Below, one piece after another: positions 8,697 through 17,032 of a stretch of DNA of 64,000 nt. The DNA comes from Neobacillus cucumis (GTDB lineage: Bacteria > Bacillota > Bacilli > Bacillales > Cytobacillaceae). Made by a program: the position numbers and the translations under genes. The notes beneath the pieces are model-generated. The model was not told the DNA's origin. It was given only the letters and a program-made list of their open reading frames with translations, and searched no databases. Each line of letters begins with the position of its first letter. Positions within the stretch are counted from its first letter, which is position 1. The stretch is from the NCBI RefSeq assembly GCF_002860255.1, contig NZ_PGVE01000037.1, positions 62,001 through 126,000 of the forward strand, read 5' to 3'.

Positions 8697-9263
8697 ATGA
8701 AAATTGAAAAAAGGAAGTTGTCATCTGAACAATGTGAAGAAATACTAGGAATATTGAAAGCTCGTTTTGAGAAAAACATGAATCGCCATATAGGACTTGA
8801 ATGGGCTAAAGTACAAGCTAAGCTAGAAAAGAATACTGAAAAACTGTGGTCGCTCAATGAAATGGAAACAACTGGCGGTGAACCGGATGTTATTACTCAT
8901 GATACAAAAACGGACGAATTCATTTTTTATGATTGTTCAGCTGAAAGTCCAAAAGGCCGCAGAAGTATTTGTTACGATCGTGAAGCGCTAGAGTCAAGGA
9001 AAGAACATAAACCAAAAAATAGTGCTCTGAATATGGCTGCTGAAATGGGGATTGAGATTTTAACCGAAGAACAATACCGGGAACTGCAGCAACTTGGAAA
9101 TTTCGATACTAAAACATCGAGCTGGGTGAAAACACCTGCTAATATTAGGAAACTCGGTGGGGCCATCTTTTGTGACCGCCGCTACGACACGGTCTTTGTG
9201 TATCACAATGGAGCAGAATCCTACTATGCTGCCAGGGGTTTCCGCGGTTCACTAAGAATCTAA
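8697..9263 (+). CDS. DUF4256 domain protein
   Basis: A 188-residue soluble protein that I recognise as the DUF4256 family from LWSLNEMETTGGEPDV, FIFYDCSAESPKGRRS, CYDREALESRKEHKP, and the C-terminal YHNGAESYYAARGFRG. Function is unknown; the family is widespread in bacteria and very conserved. The frame is open from 8640, but ACGAGGAGG lies 7 nt before ATG 8697. No terminator was seen between this gene and the MocR gene 78 nt upstream, so co-transcription is possible. Confidence 0.85.
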   Translation: MKIEKRKLSSEQCEEILGILKARFEKNMNRHIGLEWAKVQAKLEKNTEKLWSLNEMETTGGEPDVITHDTKTDEFIFYDCSAESPKGRRSICYDREALESRKEHKPKNSALNMAAEMGIEILTEEQYRELQQLGNFDTKTSSWVKTPANIRKLGGAIFCDRRYDTVFVYHNGAESYYAARGFRGSLRI

Positions 9264-9284
9264 TTTTGGGTGTGAAATGCTTTA

Positions 9285-9303
9285 TTATATTCAAATAATA
9301 TAA
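9285..9303. promoter_or_regulatory. Inverted repeat upstream of the glnHPQ-type operon
   Basis: TTATATT-CAAAT-AATATAA is a perfect 7-bp inverted repeat in the 217-bp AT-rich region before the binding-protein gene. It could be an operator, but AT content makes chance occurrence likely. I found no clear TnrA or CodY site here. Confidence 0.3.
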
Positions 9304-9480
9304 TCAGAATATTAAGATAATAAACAATAAAAGATTAATTAAAAACTATCTTTTTATAATAGAAGGACTTTTATGTAAATACCAAAAATTAATACTTCTA
9401 TAATATTTAATAGTTGTGCTATATTAATAAAGTATTGTTTTTATTCTATTAAAAATAATCAAATAATAGGGGTGTGCTAA

Positions 9481-10251
9481 ATGAGGAAAATTGGTTTATT
9501 TAGTTTATTTTTAATTCTTACCATCTTTATCGCCGCTTGCGGAAGCAAGGAAACAACAGGAGAGAAAGCAGGTAGTGAAAAGGTATATAAAGTTGGGGTA
9601 GATACTACTTATCCTCCATTTGAATATAAAGATGGAAATGAGTATAAGGGTATCGATATTGATTTAATTAATGCAATTGCGAAAAATCAGGGCTTTAAAA
9701 TTGAACTTAATCCAATGGATTTTGGTGGAATTATTCCAGCCATGCAAGCCAATCAGCTTGATGTAGCTATTGCTGGAATGAGTATTACAGATGAAAGAAA
9801 AAAGGTAGTAGATTTCTCAACTCCATATTTTGATGCAGGATTAACAGTAGTTGTTAAAAAAGATAATTCAAATATCAAATCGGTTGATGACCTTAAAGGA
9901 AAAACAGTTGCAGTTAAAAAAGGTACAACAGGTGCTAAATTTGCACAAGATAATGCATCGAAACTAGGAATTAATGTTGTTCAATTTAATGATAGTCCTG
10001 CCATGTTCCAAGAAGTTTCTAATGGAAATGCAGATGCACTGATTGAAGACTATCCTGTTATCTCTTACGCTATTGCGCAAAAGGACCTTGGTTTGAAAAT
10101 TGTTGGTGATCGATTAAATGGAGACCAATATGGAATTGCTGTTTTAAAAGGTCAAAATCAGGATGTATTAAAAAAGATTAATAAAGGTCTTGCTGAACTC
10201 AAAAAAGATGGAACATATGATAAAATTGTAAAATCTTATCTTGGTGAATAA
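9481..10251 (+). CDS. glnH: Glutamine-type ABC transporter substrate-binding lipoprotein
   Basis: A 256-residue family 3 solute-binding protein. The signal peptide ends in a lipobox with the lipidated C20 (IFIAAC-GSK), so it is anchored outside the membrane. VGVDTTYPPFEYKDG, GIDIDLINAIA, AGMSITDERKKVVDFS and DALIEDYPVISYA are family signatures of glutamine/polar amino-acid binding. It heads an operon with a permease and ATPase. A GC-rich hairpin after the stop may keep its transcript more abundant than the downstream part. Substrate specificity is inferred by resemblance to GlnH. Confidence 0.85.
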   Translation: MRKIGLFSLFLILTIFIAACGSKETTGEKAGSEKVYKVGVDTTYPPFEYKDGNEYKGIDIDLINAIAKNQGFKIELNPMDFGGIIPAMQANQLDVAIAGMSITDERKKVVDFSTPYFDAGLTVVVKKDNSNIKSVDDLKGKTVAVKKGTTGAKFAQDNASKLGINVVQFNDSPAMFQEVSNGNADALIEDYPVISYAIAQKDLGLKIVGDRLNGDQYGIAVLKGQNQDVLKKINKGLAELKKDGTYDKIVKSYLGE

Positions 10252-10265
10252 GTAAAGATTAACGG

Positions 10266-10286
10266 GCGCGCATAAAAGCGCGCTTT
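10266..10286 (+). terminator. Hairpin (partial terminator) between binding protein and permease genes
   Basis: GCGCGC-ATAAAA-GCGCGC followed by TTTCTTCTT lies in the 58-nt gap. It probably acts as an attenuator or 3'-end stabiliser that lets some transcription through. Confidence 0.6.
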
Positions 10287-10309
10287 CTTCTTGAAAGGGG
10301 ATGAAAAAA

Positions 10310-10954
10310 ATGGACGTAATTACTGCATCTATACCAATTTTATTAAATGGACTTAAAGTCACACTTTATATCTTTGTTATTGCTATTATTCTTGGTTTTA
10401 TAATTGGTTTAGTGATGGCCTTGCTGCGGCTTGCGCCAATAAAAATATTAAATTGGATTGCTAAGATATATGTTGATGCGATTCGAGGCACTCCATTTAT
10501 TGTACAGTTGTTTTTTATTTATTTCGGAGTAAATTCACTGCATTTGATTTCCTTAAACAGCACAACAGCAGGTATTATTACCGTTGCTATCAATGCAGGT
10601 GCCTATTTTGCAGAAATTATCAGAGCCGGTATTCAATCCATTGATAAGGGACAAACAGAAGCAGCTAGATCAATTGGTTTTACGGGAGCACAAACCATGC
10701 GTTACGTGGTCCTGCCTCAGGCTTTTAGAAGAATGCTCCCTACCATTACAAACCAATCCATTATTAGTTTAAAAGATACTTCTCTTTTATCTGTTATTGG
10801 TATTGCCGATTTAACTCAACAGGGTCAAATTCAAGCTTCAGCCACCTTTGAAGCATTTAAGATTTGGCTGGCAGTAGGTGTTATTTACTTTATCATTATC
10901 TATTTATTAACCCTTCTGGCTAATTTTGTTGAAAGGAGGATTCAGGTTCGATGA
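10310..10954 (+). CDS. glnP: Amino-acid ABC transporter permease (GlnP/HisM family)
   Basis: A 214-residue inner-membrane protein with about five transmembrane helices and the EAA loop ([23 protein letters not shown]) that docks with the ATPase. [15 protein letters not shown] near residue 60 is typical of the polar amino-acid family. ATG 10310 is preferred to ATG 10301 because GAAAGGGG ends directly before 10301 and is 9 nt before 10310. The stop overlaps the ATP-binding gene start (ATGA). Confidence 0.87.
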   Translation: MDVITASIPILLNGLKVTLYIFVIAIILGFIIGLVMALLRLAPIKILNWIAKIYVDAIRGTPFIVQLFFIYFGVNSLHLISLNSTTAGIITVAINAGAYFAEIIRAGIQSIDKGQTEAARSIGFTGAQTMRYVVLPQAFRRMLPTITNQSIISLKDTSLLSVIGIADLTQQGQIQASATFEAFKIWLAVGVIYFIIIYLLTLLANFVERRIQVR

Positions 10955-11679
10955 GCATTATCACAGTGAAAAACTTAAGAAAATCGTTCGGGAAACTTGA
11001 AGTATTAAAAGATATTAATGCTGAAGTGCAAGAAAAAGAAGTAATCTGTGTAATCGGCCCTTCTGGATCAGGAAAGAGTACATTCCTTCGATGTCTAAAT
11101 CGCCTGGAAGAAATCTCAGGCGGTGAGGTAGTGATTAACGGACATAATATAACGGACCCCAAAATTAATATCAATAAAGTTAGACAAGAAGTTGGAATGG
11201 TATTTCAACAATTTAATCTGTTCCCTCATAAAACAGTTTTAGAAAATATCACTTTAGGACCTATTAAAATTCTTTCTATTGATAAAGCTGCTGCTGAAAA
11301 AACGGCCCTTGAGTTACTTGATAAGGTTGGACTTAAAGAAAAAGCTAACAGCTATCCTGGAGAACTTTCTGGCGGACAAAAACAGCGGGTTGCCATAGCA
11401 AGGGCACTTGCAATGAATCCAAAAATCATGCTCTTTGACGAACCGACTTCAGCGCTTGACCCGGAAATGGTTGGTGATGTTCTAGAGGTCATGAAGCAGC
11501 TAGCTAAAGAAGGCATGACTATGGTAGTTGTAACACATGAGATGGGATTTGCACGGGAAGTTGGCGATCGTGTTATCTTTATGGATGGAGGGTATATTGT
11601 CGAAGAAAATGAACCGAATCAGTTATTCGGAAACCCTCAGCATGAGAGGACAAAAGCTTTCCTAAGTAAGGTACTATAA
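10951..11679 (+). CDS. glnQ: Amino-acid ABC transporter ATP-binding protein (GlnQ family)
   Basis: A 242-residue ATPase with Walker A GPSGSGKS (residues 36-43), Q-loop [13 protein letters not shown], signature [10 protein letters not shown], Walker [13 protein letters not shown] and the switch histidine in VVTHEMGFA. It powers uptake by the neighbouring permease. The start overlaps the permease stop by 4 nt and the ribosome site GAAAGGAGG lies inside the permease gene. A strong bidirectional terminator closes the operon. Confidence 0.9.
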   Translation: MSIITVKNLRKSFGKLEVLKDINAEVQEKEVICVIGPSGSGKSTFLRCLNRLEEISGGEVVINGHNITDPKININKVRQEVGMVFQQFNLFPHKTVLENITLGPIKILSIDKAAAEKTALELLDKVGLKEKANSYPGELSGGQKQRVAIARALAMNPKIMLFDEPTSALDPEMVGDVLEVMKQLAKEGMTMVVVTHEMGFAREVGDRVIFMDGGYIVEENEPNQLFGNPQHERTKAFLSKVL

Positions 11680-11726
11680 AAAGAAATTTTAAATAAAATA
11701 ATATTCAATATAGCTCATTAAAGGAA

Positions 11727-11776
11727 AAATAAAACCTTCTATGAAACGAATTTTTGTTTGATAGAAGGTTTTATTT
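11727..11776. terminator. Bidirectional terminator between glnQ and a glycosyltransferase gene
   Basis: AAATAAAACCTTCTAT and ATAGAAGGTTTTATTT form a perfect 16-bp stem around an 18-nt loop. The genes on either side converge here. Confidence 0.88.
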
Positions 11777-11777
11777 C

Positions 11778-12440
11778 TTATATATTCTTTCTATTTTCCA
11801 GCTCGTTTAGTATTGATTGTTTTCCTCTTAAATAGGCTTCATACAGCTTTTTATTGTTTTTATAATTCGACATATCGCCTTTTGGGTGCCAGAGATGATA
11901 GGCAATATGCTGAAGTCGAATTGCCGGCCCGCATAAAAAGCGTACAGATAATGTAAAGGCATCATCTTCTCCGCCCCAGCCTTTGAATCTTTCATCAAAT
12001 CCTCCCACCTGTTCAAAATGCTCCCTGCGGATAATATTGAGCCCACCCGGTCCAGCCACTCGCTGGTAAAAATCATAATTTCCCTGAATAGGCCATGAGG
12101 GGGTTGTTTTTATTAATTCCTCGCTGCCTGTTTTTGTCAGATTGTTTATTTTAGTAAAAGGAAGGACTAACTTGTGAGTATCCAGATATTTAATGGATTC
12201 CTCAATAATCTTTGGATCATATATTAAGTCTGAATCGGCAATGGCAAATATATCTCTCGTAGCCTTGCCAGCAGCTATATTTACTGCTTTTGATTTAGAA
12301 AATGGCTTTTCATCAAATCTTCCTATACATATTTCAACCTCGGGCAAAAGATTTTCATAAAACTTTAATATCCATTTAAATGATTCTTCTCTGACTCCAT
12401 CTCCACCGATTGGTAACAAAACTGAAACCTTTTCTAGCAT
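11778..12440 (-). CDS. Family 2-like glycosyltransferase
   Basis: A 220-residue protein with a GT-A fold. VSVLLPIGGDGVREESF opens the nucleotide-binding half, FAIADSDLIYDP contains the DxD metal site, and GGLNIIRREHFEQVGGFDERFKGWGGEDDAF is the acceptor-side motif shared with galactosyltransferase-type enzymes; the conserved residues are the GGFDE and GGEDD parts. It lacks a membrane segment and a signal peptide, so it is cytoplasmic. Donor and acceptor sugars cannot be told. The gene is monocistronic, converging on glnQ and divergent from the endopeptidase gene 351 bp away. Confidence 0.78.
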   Translation of the reverse strand: MLEKVSVLLPIGGDGVREESFKWILKFYENLLPEVEICIGRFDEKPFSKSKAVNIAAGKATRDIFAIADSDLIYDPKIIEESIKYLDTHKLVLPFTKINNLTKTGSEELIKTTPSWPIQGNYDFYQRVAGPGGLNIIRREHFEQVGGFDERFKGWGGEDDAFTLSVRFLCGPAIRLQHIAYHLWHPKGDMSNYKNNKKLYEAYLRGKQSILNELENRKNI

Positions 12441-12656
12441 TTCTTCACCTCTTTTTAAAAAACTTCAGGATAGATTATGATGAAGAATAGATTATTGCTT
12501 GTATGATATTCCTAAAAAGGTTGGAAATTAGGTATTTGGTCTATATAGAATAGACAGATTTTAATCGAAATGGGGGATATCTCATTTTCTTTTTTATGTC
12601 CTTTGTTACAAATATTTCACAATGTGTCGACTCTTTATCAGATTATTCTACATAAA

Positions 12657-12673
12657 ATTACATTTATATTACA
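12657..12673 (-). promoter_or_regulatory. WalR (YycF) binding box
   Basis: ATTACA-TTTAT-ATTACA reads TGTAAT-ATAAA-TGTAAT on the minus strand and matches the WalR consensus TGTWAH-N5-TGTWAH at every position. It lies about 120 bp upstream of a D,L-endopeptidase gene, the class of gene (cwlO, lytE) that WalKR controls in B. subtilis. Confidence 0.65.
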
Positions 12674-12726
12674 TTATCGACGGTTTCATTGTTTTTATTC
12701 TCTTTAAAATATAAACTAGGAATATA

Positions 12727-12759
12727 TTAAGAATAACTTAAGAATAAATTAAGAATACA
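12727..12759 (+). repeat. Three tandem 11-bp repeats TTAAGAATAMM
   Basis: TTAAGAATAAC, TTAAGAATAAA and TTAAGAATACA follow one another without gaps, 33-65 bp before the endopeptidase start codon. An 11-bp direct-repeat period is characteristic of OmpR-family response-regulator sites (PhoP boxes TTWACA with 5-bp gaps), but TTAAGA is not an exact PhoP half-site. Confidence 0.75.
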
Positions 12760-12791
12760 TATATATATAGGTTACAAGAGGAGATTCTATT

Positions 12792-14018
12792 ATGCTAAGA
12801 AAATTTCTGAAATATACGGTATCCGCTTCCATAATTGCTGCAATGATTCAAGCAACACCTACTTTCGCTAGCCCGGTAACACAAGGACAAATTAACAATA
12901 CACAAGAACAAATCGATAATTTTGAAACAAAGGTTCAACAAATAGACAACAAAATTTCTCTAGCGATGGAGAAAAGTCAAGAACTGAACGATCAAATTAA
13001 AACACAACAAGGGAAAATTGAAGACACCAAGGCTGAAATTGAAGCAGCACAAAAGTCCCTGGATGCTCATAAACAGGTGTACGCTGAGCGATTAAAAAGC
13101 ATTCAGTTAGAAGGCAAACAGTCACTTGCTACCTACGCCGAATTGTTATTATCATCTAACAATATTTCCGAGTTTTTAACTCGTTTTACTGCAATTTCTA
13201 GTATTATGCAAAGCGATACTGATTTGCTAAACGGTTTAAATGAAAAAGAACAAGCATTAAAAAATGCAGAAGAAAAATTGCATAATGAGTATGATCAATT
13301 AAAAAAGAGCCAAGATGAGTTGGCTTCTGAACAACAACAGATTCAGGAAGATAAGAAAGAAATTGAAAAAGAATTAGCAGCTGCAAAAGATACATTACAA
13401 AGCCAAAAGTCCCAATTAGCTCAACAAGAGGCTGAAGAGAAGGCTAGACAGCTTGCGCAGCAACAGGCTGAACAAGCACGTCTGCTTGCCCAACAACAGG
13501 CACAACAACAACCTAAACAGGCCCAACAGCGCCCTCAACAAGTACAGCAGCAGACACAACAGCCAGCACAACAAGATGAGCAGCCTGCACAACAGCAGGC
13601 GCCAGTAAAGAGCACTCCTTCTAAGCCTGCACCACCTGCAATTGCAGCGCCACCAGCTAACACTGGATCGGCAAGCGCAGTAATTGCGTATGCAAAGCAA
13701 TTTTTAGGTGTTCCATACGTTTGGGGCGGCTCAACTCCTAGTGGATTTGATTGTTCCGGTTTCACTTCCTATGTGTTTAGGAATGCGGCAGGCATCAATC
13801 TTCCTAGGGTGTCACGTGACCAGCAAGATGTAGGGATCGCAATTTCTCCAAGTCAAGTACAGCCTGGGGATTTGGTTTTCAGAGGTAACCCAGCCTATCA
13901 TGTAGGTATCTACATCGGAGGCGGAAAATATATACACGCACCACAAACAGGTGACGTTGTAAAAATTTCTGCTTATAATCCTTCTAAATTTTCTAGCGCA
14001 GCAAGAGTATTACGTTAG
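12792..14018 (+). CDS. Secreted CwlO-like D,L-endopeptidase (coiled coil + NlpC/P60)
   Basis: A 408-residue exported peptidoglycan hydrolase. The signal peptide ends near A26 (TPTFA-S). Residues 30-215 are a long coiled coil of the PcsB/CwlO type, 205-270 a glutamine-rich stretch, 271-293 a Pro/Ala linker, and 295-408 an NlpC/P60 domain with triad C321 (GFDCSGF), H370 (YHVGIYIG) and H382. CwlO cleaves the D-gamma-Glu-DAP bond during side-wall elongation and is activated by FtsEX through its coiled coil. Length and layout fit that family, and a WalR box upstream supports the role. The ribosome site is AAGAGGAGA. It is monocistronic and followed by two terminators. Confidence 0.87.
   Translation: MLRKFLKYTVSASIIAAMIQATPTFASPVTQGQINNTQEQIDNFETKVQQIDNKISLAMEKSQELNDQIKTQQGKIEDTKAEIEAAQKSLDAHKQVYAERLKSIQLEGKQSLATYAELLLSSNNISEFLTRFTAISSIMQSDTDLLNGLNEKEQALKNAEEKLHNEYDQLKKSQDELASEQQQIQEDKKEIEKELAAAKDTLQSQKSQLAQQEAEEKARQLAQQQAEQARLLAQQQAQQQPKQAQQRPQQVQQQTQQPAQQDEQPAQQQAPVKSTPSKPAPPAIAAPPANTGSASAVIAYAKQFLGVPYVWGGSTPSGFDCSGFTSYVFRNAAGINLPRVSRDQQDVGIAISPSQVQPGDLVFRGNPAYHVGIYIGGGKYIHAPQTGDVVKISAYNPSKFSSAARVLR
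13425..13605 (+). repeat. Low-complexity CAA/CAG-rich coding tract (Q-rich linker)
   Basis: This part of the endopeptidase gene encodes repeated AQQQ/QQAQ units. Such tracts vary in length between strains by slippage, and probably serve as a flexible spacer between the coiled coil and the catalytic domain. Confidence 0.7.
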
Positions 14019-14059
14019 ATCCTACTCTGTTTTTTGATAAGCTAGAATTCCAATTATCC

Positions 14060-14095
14060 AAAAACATCCTATTAACCAAAATAGGATGTTTTTTT
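14060..14095 (+). terminator. First terminator after the endopeptidase gene
   Basis: AAAACATCCTATT and AATAGGATGTTTT form a perfect stem with a 6-nt loop and a T run. Confidence 0.88.
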
Positions 14096-14129
14096 CTATG
14101 GCACAATAAATAAATAGGAAGTAATAAAT

Positions 14130-14165
14130 AAAAGATCCTATCAAATTAATGATAGGATCTTTTTT
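14130..14165. terminator. Second terminator, before the put operon
   Basis: AAAGATCCTATC and GATAGGATCTTT form a 12-bp stem with an 8-nt loop, followed by T residues. With the preceding hairpin it strongly insulates the put genes. The stem flanks allow either direction. Confidence 0.85.
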
Positions 14166-14260
14166 ACTCAGGAATAAAATTCACCTATTACTTAAAAAAA
14201 TCTTGTTTAGATGATTTAAACACCATTGTAAAAAGTGTGTCAGATGATATGACAATTATG

Positions 14261-14315
14261 TTCAATAAACATCAAAACCGTCCTATAATCAATTTGTATA
14301 GTTAACAATATTGTT
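14261..14315 (+). promoter_or_regulatory. Candidate putB promoter with downstream palindrome
   Basis: TTCAAT at 14261-14266 and TATAAT at 14284-14289 are 17 bp apart, as for sigma-A. A 12-bp palindrome AACAATATTGTT (14304-14315) would fall just after the transcription start and is a candidate operator. No sigma-54 -24/-12 element (GG-N10-GC type) was found upstream of putB. Confidence 0.45.
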
Positions 14316-14402
14316 TAAGTTAAAAATATATAGACAGTAGTGTTCAAGAAATATTAAAATAGAGTAAGGGCTTACATAATCATAAAAGGAGGATTGAAGG
14401 AT

Positions 14403-15317
14403 TTGGAATTAATTATGAGAAACATGTTTCAATCACTTGGGAAAAACACTTCTGCCAATAAACTCGCAAAAAAATATGGTTTGCGATTTGGGGCAAGCCG
14501 TTTTGTAGCAGGTGAATCTATTAAATCTGCTATTGAGGCTGTTAAAAGGCTAAATAGCGAGGGTAAGGTTGTGACATTGGACCATCTGGGTGAATTTGTT
14601 TATACCGAAGAAGAGGCACTCGAATCAGCTGCCATGTGTATTCAAACTTTAGATGCAATTAGTGAAGCTGGTGTTAATTCAAATCTTTCCCTAAAAATGA
14701 CATCTCTTGGACTTGATATAAGCAGAGAGCTATGTATGAAGAATATGCGGAAAATCCTCGATCGGGCTAAGCTGCATAATAATTTTGTTCGAATCGATAT
14801 GGAAGATTATGAGCATTGTCAAATATCAATCGATATTTACAAAGAGCTGCGCAAGGAATATGACAATGTTGGCCTTGTTATTCAAGCTTACCTTTTTAGG
14901 ACCCAGCAGGATATTGCCCACTTAAATAAATTGAATGCAAACTTGCGCCTTGTGAAAGGGGCTTACAAGGAATCACCGTCTGTAGCCTTTCCTGAGAAAA
15001 AAGATGTGGATGAAAACTACAAAAAAATTATTAGGCAGCACCTTTTAAACGGTAATTATACTGCCGTTGCAACCCATGATGAAACAATGATTGAATATAC
15101 AAAGTCTGTCGTTAGTGAGCATCAAATACCAAAAGAGCAATTTGAATTCCAAATGCTCTATGGTATTTGTGAAGAGATTCAAGCAAGACTTGTAAAAGAA
15201 GGTTTAAAAGTCCGAGTGTATGTACCTTATGGGGTCGATTGGTTTGGTTATTTCATGAGACGATTAGCAGAAAGACCTGCAAATGTCTGGTTTGTACTTA
15301 AAAATCTATTAAAATAA
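14403..15317 (+). CDS. putB: Proline dehydrogenase
   Basis: A FAD-dependent TIM-barrel enzyme of about 304 residues that oxidises L-proline to pyrroline-5-carboxylate at the membrane and passes electrons to quinone. Family motifs are LSLKMTSLGLD, FVRIDMEDYEHC, LVIQAYLFRT, LRLVKGAYKE, VATHDETMI, FQMLYGICEE, and the C-terminal YVPYGVDWFGYFMRRLAERPAN split between sheet 8 and helix 8, where the RRLAERP segment binds substrate. TTG 14403 is preferred over TTG 14394, which is only 1 nt after AGGAGG; ATG 14415 is possible. The gene heads putB-putC-putP, which has no internal terminator. Confidence 0.92.
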   Translation: MELIMRNMFQSLGKNTSANKLAKKYGLRFGASRFVAGESIKSAIEAVKRLNSEGKVVTLDHLGEFVYTEEEALESAAMCIQTLDAISEAGVNSNLSLKMTSLGLDISRELCMKNMRKILDRAKLHNNFVRIDMEDYEHCQISIDIYKELRKEYDNVGLVIQAYLFRTQQDIAHLNKLNANLRLVKGAYKESPSVAFPEKKDVDENYKKIIRQHLLNGNYTAVATHDETMIEYTKSVVSEHQIPKEQFEFQMLYGICEEIQARLVKEGLKVRVYVPYGVDWFGYFMRRLAERPANVWFVLKNLLK

Positions 15318-15344
15318 CAAATTTATAAAAGGAGTAGGAATCTT

Positions 15345-16916
15345 ATGACAACAACAATTCAAGTAGCTACATTTAAAAACGAGCCCTTTACAAACTTTTC
15401 AATCGAGGAAAATAAACAATCAATGTACGCAGCTCTTGCAAAAGTAAAAAAGGAGCTTGGCGAAAAGTATCCAATAGTAGTTGGGAAAGATAAGCTATTT
15501 ACCGAGGAGCAAACCGTTTCTATTAATCCTGGAAATGTTGATGAAATTGTTGGAACTGTTAGTAAAGGAAATCAAGAGCTAGCTGAAAAGGCTGTGCAGG
15601 AGGCTTTAAAAACATTTGAAACCTGGAAAAAGGTTGCCCCTGCAGCACGTGCAGAGTATTTATTCAAAGCAGCTGACCTAATGAGACAGCGTAAGCATGA
15701 GTTTTCCTCCTATCTTGTATATGAGTCAGGTAAAAACTGGGCAGAGGCTGATGCCGATACAGCAGAAGCCATTGATTTTATGGAGTTTTATGCCAGGGAA
15801 ATGATTCGTCTGAGTGAAACAAGCATTCATCAGCCGCTCACTAAAATTGAAGGGGAAGATAACCAGATTTCTTACATCCCTCTTGGTGTTGGTATTGTCA
15901 TATCTCCATTCAACTTCCCATTGGCCATTATGGCAGGTACGACAGTAGCAGCGATTGTATCTGGAAATACCGTGATTTTAAAGCCTGCAGATGCAACTCC
16001 TGTGATTGCAGCTAAATTTGTGGAATTAATGGAAGAGGTTGGACTTCCTTCAGGTGTACTTAACTTTTTGCCTGGGGATGGAATCGAAGTAGGTGAGTAT
16101 CTGGTCGAACATCCAAAAACACGTTTCATTTCGTTTACAGGCTCACGTGCTGTAGGATGCCGGATTTATGAGCGGGCATCAAAGGTACAGCCTGGCCAGT
16201 TATGGTTAAAGCGTGTCATCGCCGAAATGGGTGGGAAAGACGGTGTTGTTGTTGATGAAACAGCTGACTTGGATGCAGCTGCTGCGGCTATTGTTGCTTC
16301 AGCTTATGGTTTTCAGGGACAAAAATGCTCGGCTGGATCTAGAGCGATTATCGTAGAATCAGTTTATGACCAAGTGGTAGAAAAGGTAGTAGAATTGACA
16401 AGAAACTTATCCATTGGTCTACCAGAAGAAAACTGTTCAATTGGTCCAGTAATCGATCAGAAATCGGTCGATAAAATTATGGACTATATTGAAATTGGTA
16501 AAACGGAAGGCAGACTGCTTACTGGCGGTTCAAGAGCGGAAGGGAACGGCTTTTATATTGAACCAACTATTTTTGCGGATGTTGATTCAAAAGCCCGCAT
16601 CATGCAGGAGGAAATCTTTGGGCCGGTTCTAGCGATTACAAAAGCTGCTGACTGGAAGGAAGCTATTGAGATTTATAACGATACGGAGTATGGTTTGACA
16701 GGTGCTTACCATTCAAAGGATGAGGACAGAATCAACTATGCTCTTGAAAATATGCATTGTGGCAACTTGTATATCAATAAAAAGTGTACCGGTGCATTAG
16801 TTGGAGCACACCCGTTTGGCGGTTTTAATATGTCAGGCACGGATTCAAAAGCAGGAGGATACGATTACTTACTGTTATTTACTCAAGCTAAGTTAAAATC
16901 TAAAAAACTATCATAA
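15345..16916 (+). CDS. putC: L-glutamate gamma-semialdehyde (P5C) dehydrogenase
   Basis: A 523-residue NAD-dependent aldehyde dehydrogenase of the RocA/PutC subfamily, which converts glutamate semialdehyde to glutamate in the second step of proline use. Visible are the cofactor segment [23 protein letters not shown], the general-base glutamate in VIAEMGGKD, and the catalytic cysteine in [10 protein letters not shown]. The C-terminal [19 protein letters not shown] is typical of P5C dehydrogenases. The gene follows putB by 27 nt with AAAGGAGTAGG as ribosome site. Its place beside putB and putP favours the name putC over rocA. Confidence 0.94.
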   Translation: MTTTIQVATFKNEPFTNFSIEENKQSMYAALAKVKKELGEKYPIVVGKDKLFTEEQTVSINPGNVDEIVGTVSKGNQELAEKAVQEALKTFETWKKVAPAARAEYLFKAADLMRQRKHEFSSYLVYESGKNWAEADADTAEAIDFMEFYAREMIRLSETSIHQPLTKIEGEDNQISYIPLGVGIVISPFNFPLAIMAGTTVAAIVSGNTVILKPADATPVIAAKFVELMEEVGLPSGVLNFLPGDGIEVGEYLVEHPKTRFISFTGSRAVGCRIYERASKVQPGQLWLKRVIAEMGGKDGVVVDETADLDAAAAAIVASAYGFQGQKCSAGSRAIIVESVYDQVVEKVVELTRNLSIGLPEENCSIGPVIDQKSVDKIMDYIEIGKTEGRLLTGGSRAEGNGFYIEPTIFADVDSKARIMQEEIFGPVLAITKAADWKEAIEIYNDTEYGLTGAYHSKDEDRINYALENMHCGNLYINKKCTGALVGAHPFGGFNMSGTDSKAGGYDYLLLFTQAKLKSKKLS

Positions 16917-16923
16917 CCAAGAG

Positions 16924-16961
16924 GATCGGAGAGCTCTCTGGGAGGGGGCTCTTCCGAGAAA
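16924..16961 (+). other. Hairpin in the putC-putP gap
   Basis: TCGGAGAGC and GCTCTTCCGA pair with one bulged base around a GC-rich loop. There is no T run, so it is more likely an mRNA-stability or processing structure than a terminator. Confidence 0.4.
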
Positions 16962-17032
16962 TTGAACCAAGGGTATCTTCTATGAAAGAGATCGTGTTAT
17001 TATGGGGTAATACGGAGAATGGGGGATGACGA

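Larger units (their letters stand above)
12441..12791. promoter_or_regulatory. 351-bp divergent regulatory region with WalR box and 11-bp tandem repeats
   Basis: The region between the glycosyltransferase and endopeptidase genes is very AT-rich and holds no ORF I can support. Its two distinct elements, a WalR-type box and a triple 11-bp repeat, are listed separately. The long distance to the endopeptidase start suggests a long leader, as known for cwlO in B. subtilis. Confidence 0.6.

Noticed and set aside
13416..13765. Cysteine- and leucine-rich minus-strand ORFs inside the endopeptidase gene
   Set aside because: They arise from the antisense of the CAA/CAG-rich linker and are compositional artefacts.
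14343..14402. Sigma-54 promoter for putB
   Set aside because: I looked for GG-N10-GC with the TGGCAC/TTGC context because the nearby regulator resembles sigma-54 activators, and found none.
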